A stretch of DNA of 54,120 bases, taken from contig NZ_NMUO01000014.1 in NCBI RefSeq assembly GCF_002237365.1, forward strand, positions 1-54,120. Reading direction: 5' to 3'. Every line of letters starts with the position of its first letter. Position 1 is the first letter of the stretch. The stretch is from Zobellella denitrificans (lineage in GTDB: Bacteria > Pseudomonadota > Gammaproteobacteria > Enterobacterales > Aeromonadaceae). The notes under the pieces are model-generated. The model was given only the letters and a program-made list of their open reading frames with translations. It ran no database searches and was not told where the DNA came from. Of this stretch, positions 24,383 through 33,226 are shown one piece after another. Position numbers and translations under genes: made by a program.

Positions 24383-25495
24383 TCATCTCAGCGTCAGGCT
24401 GCCGTCCGGCTGGAGGCGGAATGCCGTGCCGGTATGTGTTCCTTCCCGGTTCAATCGCTGCGCCAGCCAGGCCGCGTCTTCGGGCCGGGCCCGGCACAGC
24501 CGGAACCGGCTCAGCTGCAACGGCACCAGCCGCAGCGACTGCAAGCGGCCGCTGTCCCGCTCAAGCACCGGAAAGAACATCAGCACCAGATCGGGCCGGT
24601 ATTGCTCGTAACCGTGGATGCCCTCGTAGTCGTTGATAAAATCGCCGCAGCCATAAAGGATCAGTCGCTCCCGGTACAGCTCCAGCCCCAGCACATGGTG
24701 GGATGAATGGCCGTGCACCAGGTCGACCCCGGCCTCGTCGATCAGGGCCCGGGCGAAATCGCGGTGAGCGGCCGGTATGGCGTAACCCCAGTTAGGGCCC
24801 CAGTGGATCGACACCAGCACCCGGTCCCCTGGCCGTTGCCAGCGCCGGATCAGGGCCTTGAGCTCGTCGAGTGCTGGCGCCGTCAGCGCCGGCAAAAAGA
24901 ATACCCCAGGTCGGTTGACGCCGGCCGCCCAGCTTTCCGGCACGCCGCTGGAGGCCAGGGCCAGGGCGAAGATCAGCAGGCGCCCGCCCTCCCCGGGTCC
25001 GAGTTCGATCCTGGCCGGCGCCCTGGCCTCGGCGAGATCCCTGCCGGCACCGGCGGTGCGGATGCCCTGTCGTTCCAGCCCGGCCAGGGTGTCGAGCAGC
25101 CCCCGCCGGCCCCAGTCCAGCACATGGTTGTTGGCCAGGACACAGACATCGATGCCGGCGGCGCCGAGGACGGGCAGGTTGGCCGGATGCATGCGGTAGT
25201 TGATGCCCTTGGGCTGCCAGTCTTCGCTGGTGGTGATGCTGGTTTCCAGGTTGATCACCCGCACCGCAGGCCCGACCCGCGCCAGCTCGGCCAGGGCGTC
25301 GCCCCAGACATAGGCAAAGCCGACCCGTCGCGGGATCCGCCCTCGCCGCTGCTCGGCCAGCCTGACATAGCCGCTCGCCCGGGTCATATAGGCTTCGTGC
25401 AGCTCGTCCGGGCAGGAACGGGGCAGGATCTGGTCGATCCCCCTGCCCGTCATCACATCGCCGCACAGGAACAGGCTCAAGGTTCGCCGGGACAT
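24383..25495 (-). CDS. CapA-family poly-gamma-glutamate synthesis-type metallophosphoesterase
   Basis: A 370-aa protein of the CapA/PgsA family. Metal-binding phosphoesterase motifs are in order: LCGDVMTGRGID (residue 10 on), NLETSITT (near 82), LANNHVLDWG (near 119) and HGHSSHH (near 262). No signal peptide or transmembrane anchor is seen, unlike capsule-operon CapA, and no capB/capC genes are nearby, so it is a stand-alone member whose substrate is unknown. AAGGAG lies seven bases before the ATG. The region between it and the thiamine-binding gene (24154-24382) holds no gene I can support. Confidence 0.85.
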   Translation of the reverse strand: MSRRTLSLFLCGDVMTGRGIDQILPRSCPDELHEAYMTRASGYVRLAEQRRGRIPRRVGFAYVWGDALAELARVGPAVRVINLETSITTSEDWQPKGINYRMHPANLPVLGAAGIDVCVLANNHVLDWGRRGLLDTLAGLERQGIRTAGAGRDLAEARAPARIELGPGEGGRLLIFALALASSGVPESWAAGVNRPGVFFLPALTAPALDELKALIRRWQRPGDRVLVSIHWGPNWGYAIPAAHRDFARALIDEAGVDLVHGHSSHHVLGLELYRERLILYGCGDFINDYEGIHGYEQYRPDLVLMFFPVLERDSGRLQSLRLVPLQLSRFRLCRARPEDAAWLAQRLNREGTHTGTAFRLQPDGSLTLR

Positions 25496-25849
25496 AGGGC
25501 TCCTTCCGGGAAAAGACGTGCCTTACATCTCCAGTCTGGCAAAAAATACGCAGAAGCCGCCAATTATTTAACATAACGCCGACGGCTACGCATTATGGCT
25601 GCCTTATCCGATAGCGGGGGCCGCGGCCTCCGCCCGGCAGTTTCTCCAGGCAGCCCTTAGCCGAGCAGATCGGTCAGGTGCCGGGTGGCGGTGGGTTTGC
25701 TGACCCTGGCCACCTTCTGATACTGGGCCGCGCTGATCCCCTGCTCGCGTTTCCTATTCGTCGGCTCACCCGTTTTGCCGCTGCCCTGGTGCCGCCGGTC
25801 CCGACCCGCTACCATGGCGGCATGATCGGCGGAATAACAAGGAAAACCC
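25496..25849. other. Intergenic region with a decayed gene fragment
   Basis: About 350 bases between divergent genes. Apart from the Fic-like fragment at 25657-25758 (separate entry) nothing coding is seen. AT-rich runs near 25540-25575 could carry the promoter of the CapA-like gene; AACAAGGAAAA immediately before 25850 is the ribosome site of the next gene. Confidence 0.4.
25657..25758 (-). pseudogene. Remnant of a Fic-family C-terminal helix-turn-helix
   Basis: About 33 codons ending in a stop read GISAAQYQKVARVSKPTATR followed by HLTDLLG, which closely resembles the winged-helix tail of Fic/DOC proteins (normally ...YQKLTGVSRATATRDL...). Upstream in the frame there is no Fic motif (HxFx(D/E)GNGR), so only the tail survives. 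It suggests a larger gene was deleted here, possibly when the neighbouring accessory DNA was rearranged. The match rests on a short segment. Confidence 0.4.
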
Positions 25850-26575
25850 ATGGAGATCCTCATCGCGGCCAGCAATGCCCTGGCCAAATGGCTGCGGCTG
25901 GAGCTGCCCCGCCTGCCCAGCCCGGACGGCAAGCGCATTGGCACCCAGCCGCTGACCACGGGTTTCGGCCGGGTGTCCTGGCAATGCCATCTGGTGGAGC
26001 ATGGCCGCCCTGGCGGTCTGCGTCATTACACGGTGATCGCGGTCGAGGCCCACAGCCGCTACGCCCTGCTGCTGCCTTTTTTCGAGCCGCCCACGCAGGC
26101 GGAGCTGGAGTCGATGCTGCTGGAGCGCTGGGGCAACGAGGCGCTGCACCTGGCCCTGGAGAGCGGCGCCGTCAACGACGACGAGCTGCCGCTGATGGTG
26201 GCGCGTTTCTTCGCCGAAGACCGGCGGATCACCTGGGTCAACAACAGCGATCCCAGCATCAACGGTCATATCACCGATACCGGCGAGTGGCTGAAAAGCA
26301 CCCTGGCCCATGAAGAGCTGGACTATCTGGACGACAACCACTGCTACGGCCTGGGCCTGCATATCAACCAGCAGTACAAACGGGTCGGTGGCAACCGCAG
26401 CCAGCCCTTCCGGCCGGTGATCCGCCTGCTGGACGATGCCCTGTTCCGCTTCGGCCAGGGGCTGGCGGTGGACTGCTATCCCGACACCCCGGTGGGGGAT
26501 TTCCCCTGCCCCTACCCGGACCGGCCGGTGCGCGACAACGTGGTGCGGCTGGCCGACTTCCGCCGCCGCGGTTAA
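25850..26575 (+). CDS. Conserved-type hypothetical protein, 241 aa
   Basis: Not recognised as a named family. The protein is soluble, without signal or membrane helix, and has a globular make-up: KWLRLELP near the start, a strand-rich middle (HYTVIAVEAHSRYALLLPF), and a DPSINGHITDTGEWLKSTL stretch around residue 137-155 that looks like a conserved core. Host-like GC content and a clear AAGGA ribosome site support a real gene. Its stop overlaps the stop of the convergent glycosyltransferase gene by four bases. Confidence 0.75.
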   Translation: MEILIAASNALAKWLRLELPRLPSPDGKRIGTQPLTTGFGRVSWQCHLVEHGRPGGLRHYTVIAVEAHSRYALLLPFFEPPTQAELESMLLERWGNEALHLALESGAVNDDELPLMVARFFAEDRRITWVNNSDPSINGHITDTGEWLKSTLAHEELDYLDDNHCYGLGLHINQQYKRVGGNRSQPFRPVIRLLDDALFRFGQGLAVDCYPDTPVGDFPCPYPDRPVRDNVVRLADFRRRG

Positions 26576-27624
26576 TTCCCGGGCAGGGTGCAGTAAGAAG
26601 GAAAGCGCACCTGCCGCCAGAGACCCTCGCACAGGGAGGCGGGACCCCGCCGGTCGCCGGCCAGCAGCCAGTCCACCAGTTGCTCCGCCACCTCCGGATA
26701 GTGCACCGGCTCGGCGGGAGGCCGGGCCAGCCAGGCGGCCACGGCGCTGCTGTCCAGCCGCGCCATCACGCTGCCCAGGTTCAGCCGCGCCAGGGCCAGG
26801 GCATTGGACAGTTGCTCGAACTGGCCCCCGAGCGGCTTGACCAGCAGTTTCTTGCCCAGGCTCAACGCCTCCGAGGACAACTCGAAGCCGCTGTTGGCGA
26901 TAACACCGGCGGACTCCGCCAGATCCCGCAGAAATCCCTGACGCGATGGCGTGCGCCAGTGCAGGTGTCCCTGCTCCCGCGGCGCGGCCCCGGGGTGATA
27001 GCAGTAGAACCGGACATGGGGAAAGCCCCCGAGCAGGGCCGCGATATCCCCCGGCGCCTCGAACGGCAGGTATACCAGTACCTTGTCGGGCACGGTGGCG
27101 GCGACGGCCGGCGCCGGCGCTATCAGCGGTGGCAGCAATGGTTGCCCGAAATGGTGCCAGTGCAGGCCCAACTGGCCGTCGGCCGGCGCAAAATGGCGGA
27201 TAAGCCGGCGGTTCAGCCAGCCCTCCCCCTGCCGGGGAATATCGCTCAGAAAGGCGGCCTGGTGGCTGATACCGACACAGGGCACCCCCGCCCGCCGGGC
27301 GGCCCAGGCGGTGACCGGCTCGAAGTCGTTCAGCACCAGATCGTAGTCCCGCACCGGCAGGGCATGGATATCCTTCAGCAGTTGCCCCGGACGGCAGCGG
27401 CCCAGGGTGGCCAGGGTATCGACCCGCCCCCGCCGGGTGACGAAGGTGAGCCCGCTGCGGCTCTGGTAGTCGCCGAATTCCGCCATGTCGAAATAGTCTT
27501 CCGGCCGCCGGCCGCTGAACAGGAAATCCACCGCCAGCCCGCGCCGGCGCAGCGCCGCGGCCATGACCCTGGCCCGGGTGATGTGGCCGTTGCCGGTACC
27601 CTGTACTCCGTAAAGAATGCGCAT
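26572..27624 (-). CDS. MJ1255/VC2487-family glycosyltransferase
   Basis: A 350-aa GT-B fold protein. It opens MRILYGVQGTGNGHITRARV, the hallmark of the MJ1255/VC2487 family, and the C-terminal half has VIANSGFELSSEALSLGKKLLVKPL, the nucleotide-sugar binding region shared with MurG-like transferases. The natural substrate is unknown. It lies 12 bases downstream of the PAP2 phosphatase on the same strand, each with its own GGAGGAG-type ribosome site, so the two may together act on an isoprenoid- or lipid-linked sugar; that is inference. Confidence 0.85.
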   Translation of the reverse strand: MRILYGVQGTGNGHITRARVMAAALRRRGLAVDFLFSGRRPEDYFDMAEFGDYQSRSGLTFVTRRGRVDTLATLGRCRPGQLLKDIHALPVRDYDLVLNDFEPVTAWAARRAGVPCVGISHQAAFLSDIPRQGEGWLNRRLIRHFAPADGQLGLHWHHFGQPLLPPLIAPAPAVAATVPDKVLVYLPFEAPGDIAALLGGFPHVRFYCYHPGAAPREQGHLHWRTPSRQGFLRDLAESAGVIANSGFELSSEALSLGKKLLVKPLGGQFEQLSNALALARLNLGSVMARLDSSAVAAWLARPPAEPVHYPEVAEQLVDWLLAGDRRGPASLCEGLWRQVRFPSYCTLPGN

Positions 27625-27636
27625 CGGACTCCTCCC

Positions 27637-28146
27637 TTAAAAAACCAACAGGGCGACCATGCCGCCCAGCAGCAGCCCGGCGAGGATATCGGAGGGAAAA
27701 TGCACCCCCAGCCAGACCCGGGACCAGCCCACCAGCAACGCCCAGGGCAGCACCGGCCAGGCGGCGGCGCCGAAATGCAGCAGGCTCAGGCTGGCCACCA
27801 GCATGGCGGCGGCGGTGTGACCCGACGGCAGGCTGAAGCGGTCGGAAGGGGCGATATAGGCCCGGGCGTCCGGCAGGGCCAGTGCCGGCCGGCGCCGCCG
27901 GCAACCATTTTTCAGGCTGAGGTAGAGCGGCAGCTCCAGGGCGAAGGCCAGCAACAGATCCAGCACATAGGCCTGCAGCGGCGCCTCCCGGCTCAGCCAG
28001 AAGAAGAGCCCCAGCAGCACATAGGGCGGGCCGTCGCCGGTGCGGGAAATCCAGCGGGCCAGCCAGGCCCGCTGCTGCCAGTGGCGGCTGGCCTGGGTTC
28101 GGCGAAACAGCCGGTGATCGAGGCGGGGCAATGCATCCAGTACCAT
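27637..28146 (-). CDS. PAP2-family membrane phosphatase
   Basis: A 169-aa integral membrane phosphatase with the full acid-phosphatase signature: KNGCRRRRP, LPSGHTAA and SRVWLGVHFPSD. Several hydrophobic helices surround these. Enzymes of this group dephosphorylate phosphatidic acid, phosphatidylglycerol phosphate or undecaprenyl pyrophosphate on the outer face of the inner membrane. I chose the ATG at 28146 because GGAGGAG precedes it at a good distance; the frame also opens upstream at 28227 with no homology-like sequence. Operon with the glycosyltransferase. Confidence 0.85.
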   Translation of the reverse strand: MVLDALPRLDHRLFRRTQASRHWQQRAWLARWISRTGDGPPYVLLGLFFWLSREAPLQAYVLDLLLAFALELPLYLSLKNGCRRRRPALALPDARAYIAPSDRFSLPSGHTAAAMLVASLSLLHFGAAAWPVLPWALLVGWSRVWLGVHFPSDILAGLLLGGMVALLVF

Positions 28147-28302
28147 GGGCTCTCCTCCCTGCTCGGCTCCCATGGTCGCGGGCCGGGATGACAGGGCGGT
28201 GACCGGCGCATGACGATTGCGCGACAAGCCGGCACAGATTTTTACACAGAGGCTCGACCTGCCGGCCGGCTCAAGTATACTGGCTGCAATTTACCTAAGT
28301 TG

Positions 28303-30273
28303 ATGAGTTTTCGAGTGCAACCACTGAGTCCTGCCGAACTGAATCCTGCTTTTTCCCTGCCCGATCTCGCCAGCCTGAACGATGTCACTCCCCTGCCGTT
28401 CAGCGCGCTGCAGGCCCGGGCCGATTCCGCCTTCGCCACCCTGGCGGGGCTGAACGCCGCCAATCCGGTGCTGCTGCTGAACGGTTTCCCGGGGGTGGAT
28501 TACGAGGAGCTGGTGCAGGATCTGGTGCAAAAGCACGCCAACCACGCGGATCTGTTCGATCTCTGCTACGCGGAAAACCTGCATCATCCGCAAAAGCCGA
28601 TCTGGCTCAGGCTCAAGGCCGGTACCGGCATCGAGTTCTGCGAGCTGGTCGGCCAGTTGCTGGAGCTGTCCTCCCGCCACCTGGAGGCCGAGCACATCGT
28701 CCAGCGGATCCTGAAGAAACAGGGCAACGACGAGAAGATTGCCGACTACCTGTCGTTGCTGTCCCAGCACGTGGCCGCCGGCGGCGGCTTCAGCCACCCC
28801 ATCCTTATCAACCTGATGGTGCACCGCCACGACAGCACCATTCCCATCGTCTACGCCCGCCAGTTCAGCGCCGAGCAGCTGTTCGGCGCCATCCACTTCC
28901 AGACCGAGCAGGGCTCGGTGTTCAGCCACCATCACCTGCTGGAGCCGGGGCTTATCCACCAGGCCAACGGCGGTTACCTGATAGTGCCGATCGAAGAGCT
29001 GCTGGATCAGCCCAATCTCTGGTTCCGGCTGAAAAACGCCCTGGTCACCCGCCGGGTGGAGTGGAGCCGGCCGGCGGAAATGGCGGCCTTCTACTTCCAG
29101 CCCGAGCCGCCGCCCCTGGATATCCACCTGATCCTGGTGGGCGATCGCATGTCGGTGGCCGAGCTCTATATCCTGGACCGGGAGCTGGATACCCTCGCCT
29201 TTTTGCGCGCCGACATCATCCCCGAGTGGGATGCCCAGGCGGATCTGCCGACCTACCTCGGCTTCCTGGCCCACCTGCGCCGCAAGCACGAACTGCTGGA
29301 CATGGACAGGGGCGCCATGCTGCGCCTGTGCCGCTACGGCAGCCGGCTCACCGAGCACCAGCACCGGCTCTCCCTGGTGGAAGCCCAGCTGCTCGCCCTG
29401 ATGCAGTTGGCCGACGTCATCGCCAAGCGCGAGCAGGGCGAACTCATCACCGAGGCCCAGGTGGTGCTGGCCCAGCAGGAGCAGGACTACCGGCTGAGCT
29501 TTTTGGTGGAGCACTCGGATCTGGGGGTGCGCGACGGCCAGATCCTGCTGCAGACCCGGGGCCGGGAAGTGGGCCAGATCAACGGCCTCTCGGTGATCCA
29601 GATCGTGGGCCACCCCTACGACTTCGGCGAGCCGGTGCGGCTCACCGCCACCGTGCACCTGGGCGACGGCGACATCGCCGACATCGAGCGCAAGGCGGAG
29701 CTGGCCGGCCATATCCATGCCAAGGCCATGATGATCATCCACGGCTACCTGGCCAACCTGTTCGGCGCCGAGCATCCCTCGCCGCTGTCCGCCAACCTGG
29801 TGTTCGAGCAGTCCTACCACGAGATCGACGGCGACAGCGCCTCCCTCGCCGGCCTGTGCGCCCTGCTCTCGGCCCTGGCCCGGGAGCCGATTTACCAGCA
29901 CTTCGCCATTACCGGTGCCGTGGATCAGTTCGGCAAGGTGCAGCCGGTGGGCGGCGTCAACGAGAAGATAGAAGGCTTTTTCCGGCTGTGCCGGCTGCAG
30001 GGCCTGACCGGCGAGCAGGGGGTGCTGATCCCGGCCAGCAACCGGCTGCAGCTCAACCTGTCCGACGAGGTCTGTGCCGCCGTGGCCGAGGGTCGCTTCC
30101 ATATCTACCCGGTGGCCCATGTGGAAGAGGCCATCGAGCTGCTCAGCGGCTGCCCGGCGGGCGACGTGGACAGGCCCGAGACCCTGTTCGGGCGCATCCG
30201 CGAGCGGCTGGACGACCTCAACGGCCACACCATGGAAAGCGGCTTTTTACGGCGTTTATTCCGCCGGAATTAG
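28303..30273 (+). CDS. ycbZ: Lon-family protease YcbZ (LonH-like)
   Basis: A 656-aa Lon-type ATP-dependent protease homologue placed directly before fabA, as in E. coli. The C-terminal protease domain (about 440-630) has the catalytic serine in EIDGDSASLAG near residue 510 and the lysine in GGVNEKIEGF near 554, the Ser-Lys dyad of the family. The N-terminal AAA-like region is degenerate: the P-loop position reads LLLNGFPGVDYEE rather than GxxGxGKT, so ATP use is doubtful. Its cellular target is not established. The ATG at 28303 was chosen since the translation upstream does not resemble the family. Confidence 0.9.
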   Translation: MSFRVQPLSPAELNPAFSLPDLASLNDVTPLPFSALQARADSAFATLAGLNAANPVLLLNGFPGVDYEELVQDLVQKHANHADLFDLCYAENLHHPQKPIWLRLKAGTGIEFCELVGQLLELSSRHLEAEHIVQRILKKQGNDEKIADYLSLLSQHVAAGGGFSHPILINLMVHRHDSTIPIVYARQFSAEQLFGAIHFQTEQGSVFSHHHLLEPGLIHQANGGYLIVPIEELLDQPNLWFRLKNALVTRRVEWSRPAEMAAFYFQPEPPPLDIHLILVGDRMSVAELYILDRELDTLAFLRADIIPEWDAQADLPTYLGFLAHLRRKHELLDMDRGAMLRLCRYGSRLTEHQHRLSLVEAQLLALMQLADVIAKREQGELITEAQVVLAQQEQDYRLSFLVEHSDLGVRDGQILLQTRGREVGQINGLSVIQIVGHPYDFGEPVRLTATVHLGDGDIADIERKAELAGHIHAKAMMIIHGYLANLFGAEHPSPLSANLVFEQSYHEIDGDSASLAGLCALLSALAREPIYQHFAITGAVDQFGKVQPVGGVNEKIEGFFRLCRLQGLTGEQGVLIPASNRLQLNLSDEVCAAVAEGRFHIYPVAHVEEAIELLSGCPAGDVDRPETLFGRIRERLDDLNGHTMESGFLRRLFRRN

Positions 30274-30288
30274 AGATCGGACTTGTCT

Positions 30289-30306
30289 GGCGCACAGCTG
30301 TTCGCT
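30289..30306. promoter_or_regulatory. FabR-type operator upstream of fabA
   Basis: The 18-bp palindrome GGCGCACAGCTGTTCGCT follows the AGCGnACAnnTGTnCGCT pattern of FabR sites and matches the E. coli fabA/fabB operators at about 14 of 18 positions (from memory). It lies 60 bases before the fabA start. FabR represses unsaturated fatty acid synthesis genes in response to acyl chains. A second inverted pair GTGAC / GTCAC (30310-30328) is adjacent. Confidence 0.6.
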
Positions 30307-30365
30307 AAAGTGACGCCAATTTTGTCACCAGGCCATTGTGGTCTGCTCGAATCAGGAAGAGTGAA

Positions 30366-30896
30366 ATGCCTTCACAGAAAGAACTGGGCAAACACGCCTT
30401 TACCAAAGACGAACTGCTGGCCTGTAGCCGTGGTGAACTGTTCGGCCCGGGCAACAGCCAGCTGCCCGCCCCCAACATGCTGATGATGGACCGCATCGTG
30501 CACATCAGCGACGAAGGCGGCGAGCACGGCAAGGGCGAGATCCTGGCCGAGCTGGATATCAACCCCGAGCTGTGGTTCTTCGACTGCCACTTCCCCGGCG
30601 ATCCCGTCATGCCCGGCTGCCTGGGCCTGGACGCCATGTGGCAGCTGGTGGGCTTCTTCCTGGGCTGGAAGGGCGGCCCCGGCAAGGGTCGCGCCCTGGG
30701 CGTTGGCGAGGTGAAATTCACCGGCCAGATCCTGCCCACCGCCAAGAAAGTGACCTACAAAATCACCATGAAGCGGGTGATCTGGCGCAAGCTGATCATG
30801 GGCATCGCCGACGGCATCGTGGAAGTGGACGGCCGCGTGATCTACGAGGCCAAGGATCTGAAGGTCGGTCTCTTCACCGATACCTCCAGCTTCTGA
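30366..30896 (+). CDS. fabA: 3-hydroxydecanoyl-ACP dehydratase/isomerase FabA
   Basis: A 176-aa hotdog-fold enzyme that dehydrates 3-hydroxydecanoyl-ACP and isomerises trans-2 to cis-3-decenoyl-ACP, the entry to unsaturated fatty acids in the type II pathway. The active-site motif [11 protein letters not shown] gives His75, and Asp89 lies in LGLDAMWQ. Length and sequence match E. coli FabA almost throughout. AGGAAGAG precedes the ATG. It follows ycbZ with a FabR-like palindrome between them and ends in a strong terminator. Confidence 0.98.
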   Translation: MPSQKELGKHAFTKDELLACSRGELFGPGNSQLPAPNMLMMDRIVHISDEGGEHGKGEILAELDINPELWFFDCHFPGDPVMPGCLGLDAMWQLVGFFLGWKGGPGKGRALGVGEVKFTGQILPTAKKVTYKITMKRVIWRKLIMGIADGIVEVDGRVIYEAKDLKVGLFTDTSSF

Positions 30897-30914
30897 GCAG
30901 GCAACGGATACGTT

Positions 30915-30941
30915 AAGGCCCCGATGTTCGGGGCCTTTTTT
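30915..30941 (+). terminator. Intrinsic terminator of fabA
   Basis: A 10-bp perfect stem (AAGGCCCCGA / TCGGGGCCTT) with a three-base loop and a following run of T. It separates fabA from the convergent rmf gene. Confidence 0.9.
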
Positions 30942-30959
30942 GTTGAAGGAGAAAAATGT

Positions 30960-31136
30960 TTACTTCATGAAGAGGCCAGAGCCTTTGTCTTCCATTGCGT
31001 CTCGCCAGCCCCCTAACCAATGGCCTTTGGCATCGAAATCGTTGTAGGGGCACTGCTCTTTAGAACGACCACTGACTCCAGCTTGGTAACCGCGGGTACG
31101 CGCTCTTTCCAAACGGTCACGTTTTTGTCTCTTCAT
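30960..31136 (-). CDS. rmf: Ribosome modulation factor
   Basis: A 57-aa basic protein starting MKRQKRDRLERARTRGYQAG and ending ...WLGGWRDAMEDKGSGLFMK, clearly RMF. It dimerises 70S ribosomes into inactive 100S particles in stationary phase. As in E. coli it lies beside fabA. The E. coli-like start at 31136 is preferred to the ATG five codons upstream (31151). A leader of AT-rich sequence with a GGCCGTTGGATTGGCC hairpin lies upstream (31137-31300), where ppGpp- or Crp-dependent control would act. Confidence 0.96.
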   Translation of the reverse strand: MKRQKRDRLERARTRGYQAGVSGRSKEQCPYNDFDAKGHWLGGWRDAMEDKGSGLFMK

Positions 31137-31297
31137 AGGTATAACCCTCATTTAATCAACAAAAAGTGCACGGCCAATCCAACGGCCGCACCCTATGAAT
31201 AGTTGAGTTGATGAGTGAGATCAAGGCCAATTTCTGAGCATAGCTCAGCTTCCCGGATTAGCGACTGATATTTATGAAGTTTTGATGAAAGAGCAAA

Positions 31298-31318
31298 AGC
31301 CGGAATTGTGAGCCGGCT
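31298..31318 (-). terminator. Weak intrinsic terminator after uup
   Basis: On the minus strand, four bases past the uup stop, AGCCGG and CCGGCT can pair across a nine-base loop and are followed by TTTTGCTCTTT. The U-tract is interrupted, so termination may be partial and read-through toward rmf is possible. Confidence 0.45.
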
Positions 31319-31321
31319 CAC

Positions 31322-33226
31322 TCAGCCGGCCGCCAGCTCCTCCAGCTCCTCCCAGCGGGCAAAGGCCTGCTCCAGCTCGGCTTCCACCGCCGCCAGGGCC
31401 TGCAACCGGGACTGGGTCACCGCCTCCGGCTGGGCGAAGAAGTCGGGCGCGTTGATCTCCTCCTGCAGGGCGGCGATCTGCTGCTCCAGCTGTTCCAGGC
31501 GGGCGGGCAAACCGTCCAGCTCCTGCTGCAGCTTGTACGACAGCTTCTTGCCGGACTTGGCCGCCGGCTTCTCCACCCGGGGCGCGGGCTTCTCTTCCTT
31601 CTCCCTGGTTGGCGTCGCCTCGGTCTGGTGCGCGCGCTGGAACAGCATGTCCTGATAGCCGCCCACGTACTCGCTCACCCTGCCCTCGCCTTCGAACAGC
31701 CAGCAGTGGGTCACGGTATTGTCGATAAAGTCCCGGTCGTGGCTGACCAGCAGCAGGGTGCCCTGGTAGTCGGCGAGCAACTCTTCGAGCAGCTCCAGGG
31801 TTTCCACGTCCAGATCGTTGGTGGGCTCGTCCAGCACCAGCAGGTTGCAGGGCTTGAGGAACAACCGGGCCAGCAGCAGCCGGTTCTTCTCGCCGCCGGA
31901 CAGCGCCTTCACCGGGGTCCGGGCGCGCTTGGGCTCGAACAGGAAATCCTGCAGGTAGCCCAGCACGTGGCGGCTCTTGCCGCCCACCTCCACTTCCTGC
32001 TTGCCGTCGGCCAGGTTGTCCATCACGGTGCGTTCGGGATCGAGCTGCTCCCGGTACTGATCGAAATAGGCCACCTCCAGCTTGGTGCCGCCCTTGAGGG
32101 TGCCACTCTGGGCCTCGAGCTGGCCCAGCAGCAGCTTGATCAGGGTACTCTTGCCGCAGCCGTTGGGGCCGACCAGGGCAATCTTGTCACCCCGCTGCAC
32201 CAGGGCGGAAAAGTCCTTGAGGATGGGCTTGCCTTCGTAGCTGAAACCCAGCTTTTCCGCCTCGAACACGATTTTGCCCGAGCGGCGCACTTCGTCCAGG
32301 GTGACGTTGACCTTGCCCAGGCTCTCCCGCCGCTGGCTGCGCTCATTGCGCAGCGCCTTCAGCGCCCGCACCCGGCCTTCGTTGCGGGTACGACGCGCCT
32401 TGATGCCCTGGCGGATCCAGGCTTCCTCCTGGGCCAGGCGCTTGTCGAACAGGGCGTTCTGCTCCGCCTCCACCCGCAGCGCCTCTTCCTTGTTGACCAG
32501 GTAGTCGTCGTAGTTGCCGGGCCAGCTGGAGAGCTTGCCCCGGTCCAGATCCAGGATGCGGGTGGCCATCTTGCGGATAAAGGCCCGATCGTGGCTGATA
32601 AAGACGATGGCGCCGCGAAAATCGACCAGGAAGCCCTCCAGCCAGGCGATGGCGTCGATGTCCAGGTGGTTGGTGGGTTCGTCCAGCAGCAGGATGTCGG
32701 GATCGTTGGCCAGGGCGCGGGCCAGGGCCACCTTGCGCAGCCAGCCGCCGGACAGATCCTGGAGCCGGGTGTCGCCGTTCAGGCCGAGCAGGGTCAGGCT
32801 CTGGTTGATGCGGGTGTCGAACTGCCAGCCGTCGGCGTGCTCCACCTGCTCCTGCAGCCGCATCAGCTCCTTCATCGCCTTGTCGGAGCTGTCGTGGCTC
32901 ACTTTCTCCAGCTGGTGATGGTAGGCGGCCAGCAGCTCGCCCAGCTCCGCCAGGCCGCCGGCCACGTAGTCGAACACCGTCTGATCGTCGTCGACCTGGG
33001 GCGGGTCCTGCTCCAGCCGGGCGATTTTCACCCCCTGCTGCAGCTGGCGGCGGCCGTCGTCGAGCTGGATGTCGCCGGCGATCACCTTCATCAGGGTCGA
33101 TTTGCCGGCGCCGTTGCGGCCGACGATGCACAGCCGTTCACCGGCCTGAATATTCAATTCCACCCCGTCCAGCAGCGGGGCATCTCCGAACGCCAGCTGG
33201 GCGTTCTGCAGGGTCAGCAAACTCAT
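31322..33226 (-). CDS. uup: ABC-F ATPase Uup
   Basis: A 634-aa cytoplasmic protein with two ATP-binding cassettes and no membrane part. Walker A motifs GRNGAGKS (near 36) and GPNGCGKS (near 350), signatures LSGGWLRKV and LSGGEKNRL, and Walker B LLDEPTNHLD / VLDEPTNDLD are intact. The C-terminal coiled coil (about 560-634, KLSYKLQQELDGLPARLEQL) is the DNA-binding Uup tail. ABC-F proteins act on the ribosome; Uup also affects transposon excision. The ATG overlaps the stop of the glutaredoxin-like gene (ATGA), making an rlmL - grx - uup operon. Confidence 0.96.
   Translation of the reverse strand: MSLLTLQNAQLAFGDAPLLDGVELNIQAGERLCIVGRNGAGKSTLMKVIAGDIQLDDGRRQLQQGVKIARLEQDPPQVDDDQTVFDYVAGGLAELGELLAAYHHQLEKVSHDSSDKAMKELMRLQEQVEHADGWQFDTRINQSLTLLGLNGDTRLQDLSGGWLRKVALARALANDPDILLLDEPTNHLDIDAIAWLEGFLVDFRGAIVFISHDRAFIRKMATRILDLDRGKLSSWPGNYDDYLVNKEEALRVEAEQNALFDKRLAQEEAWIRQGIKARRTRNEGRVRALKALRNERSQRRESLGKVNVTLDEVRRSGKIVFEAEKLGFSYEGKPILKDFSALVQRGDKIALVGPNGCGKSTLIKLLLGQLEAQSGTLKGGTKLEVAYFDQYREQLDPERTVMDNLADGKQEVEVGGKSRHVLGYLQDFLFEPKRARTPVKALSGGEKNRLLLARLFLKPCNLLVLDEPTNDLDVETLELLEELLADYQGTLLLVSHDRDFIDNTVTHCWLFEGEGRVSEYVGGYQDMLFQRAHQTEATPTREKEEKPAPRVEKPAAKSGKKLSYKLQQELDGLPARLEQLEQQIAALQEEINAPDFFAQPEAVTQSRLQALAAVEAELEQAFARWEELEELAAG

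Noticed and set aside
30310-30328. matS site for MatP near fabA
   Set aside because: GTGAC and GTCAC are nine bases apart; matS needs a three-base spacer. No good matS was found elsewhere by eye.
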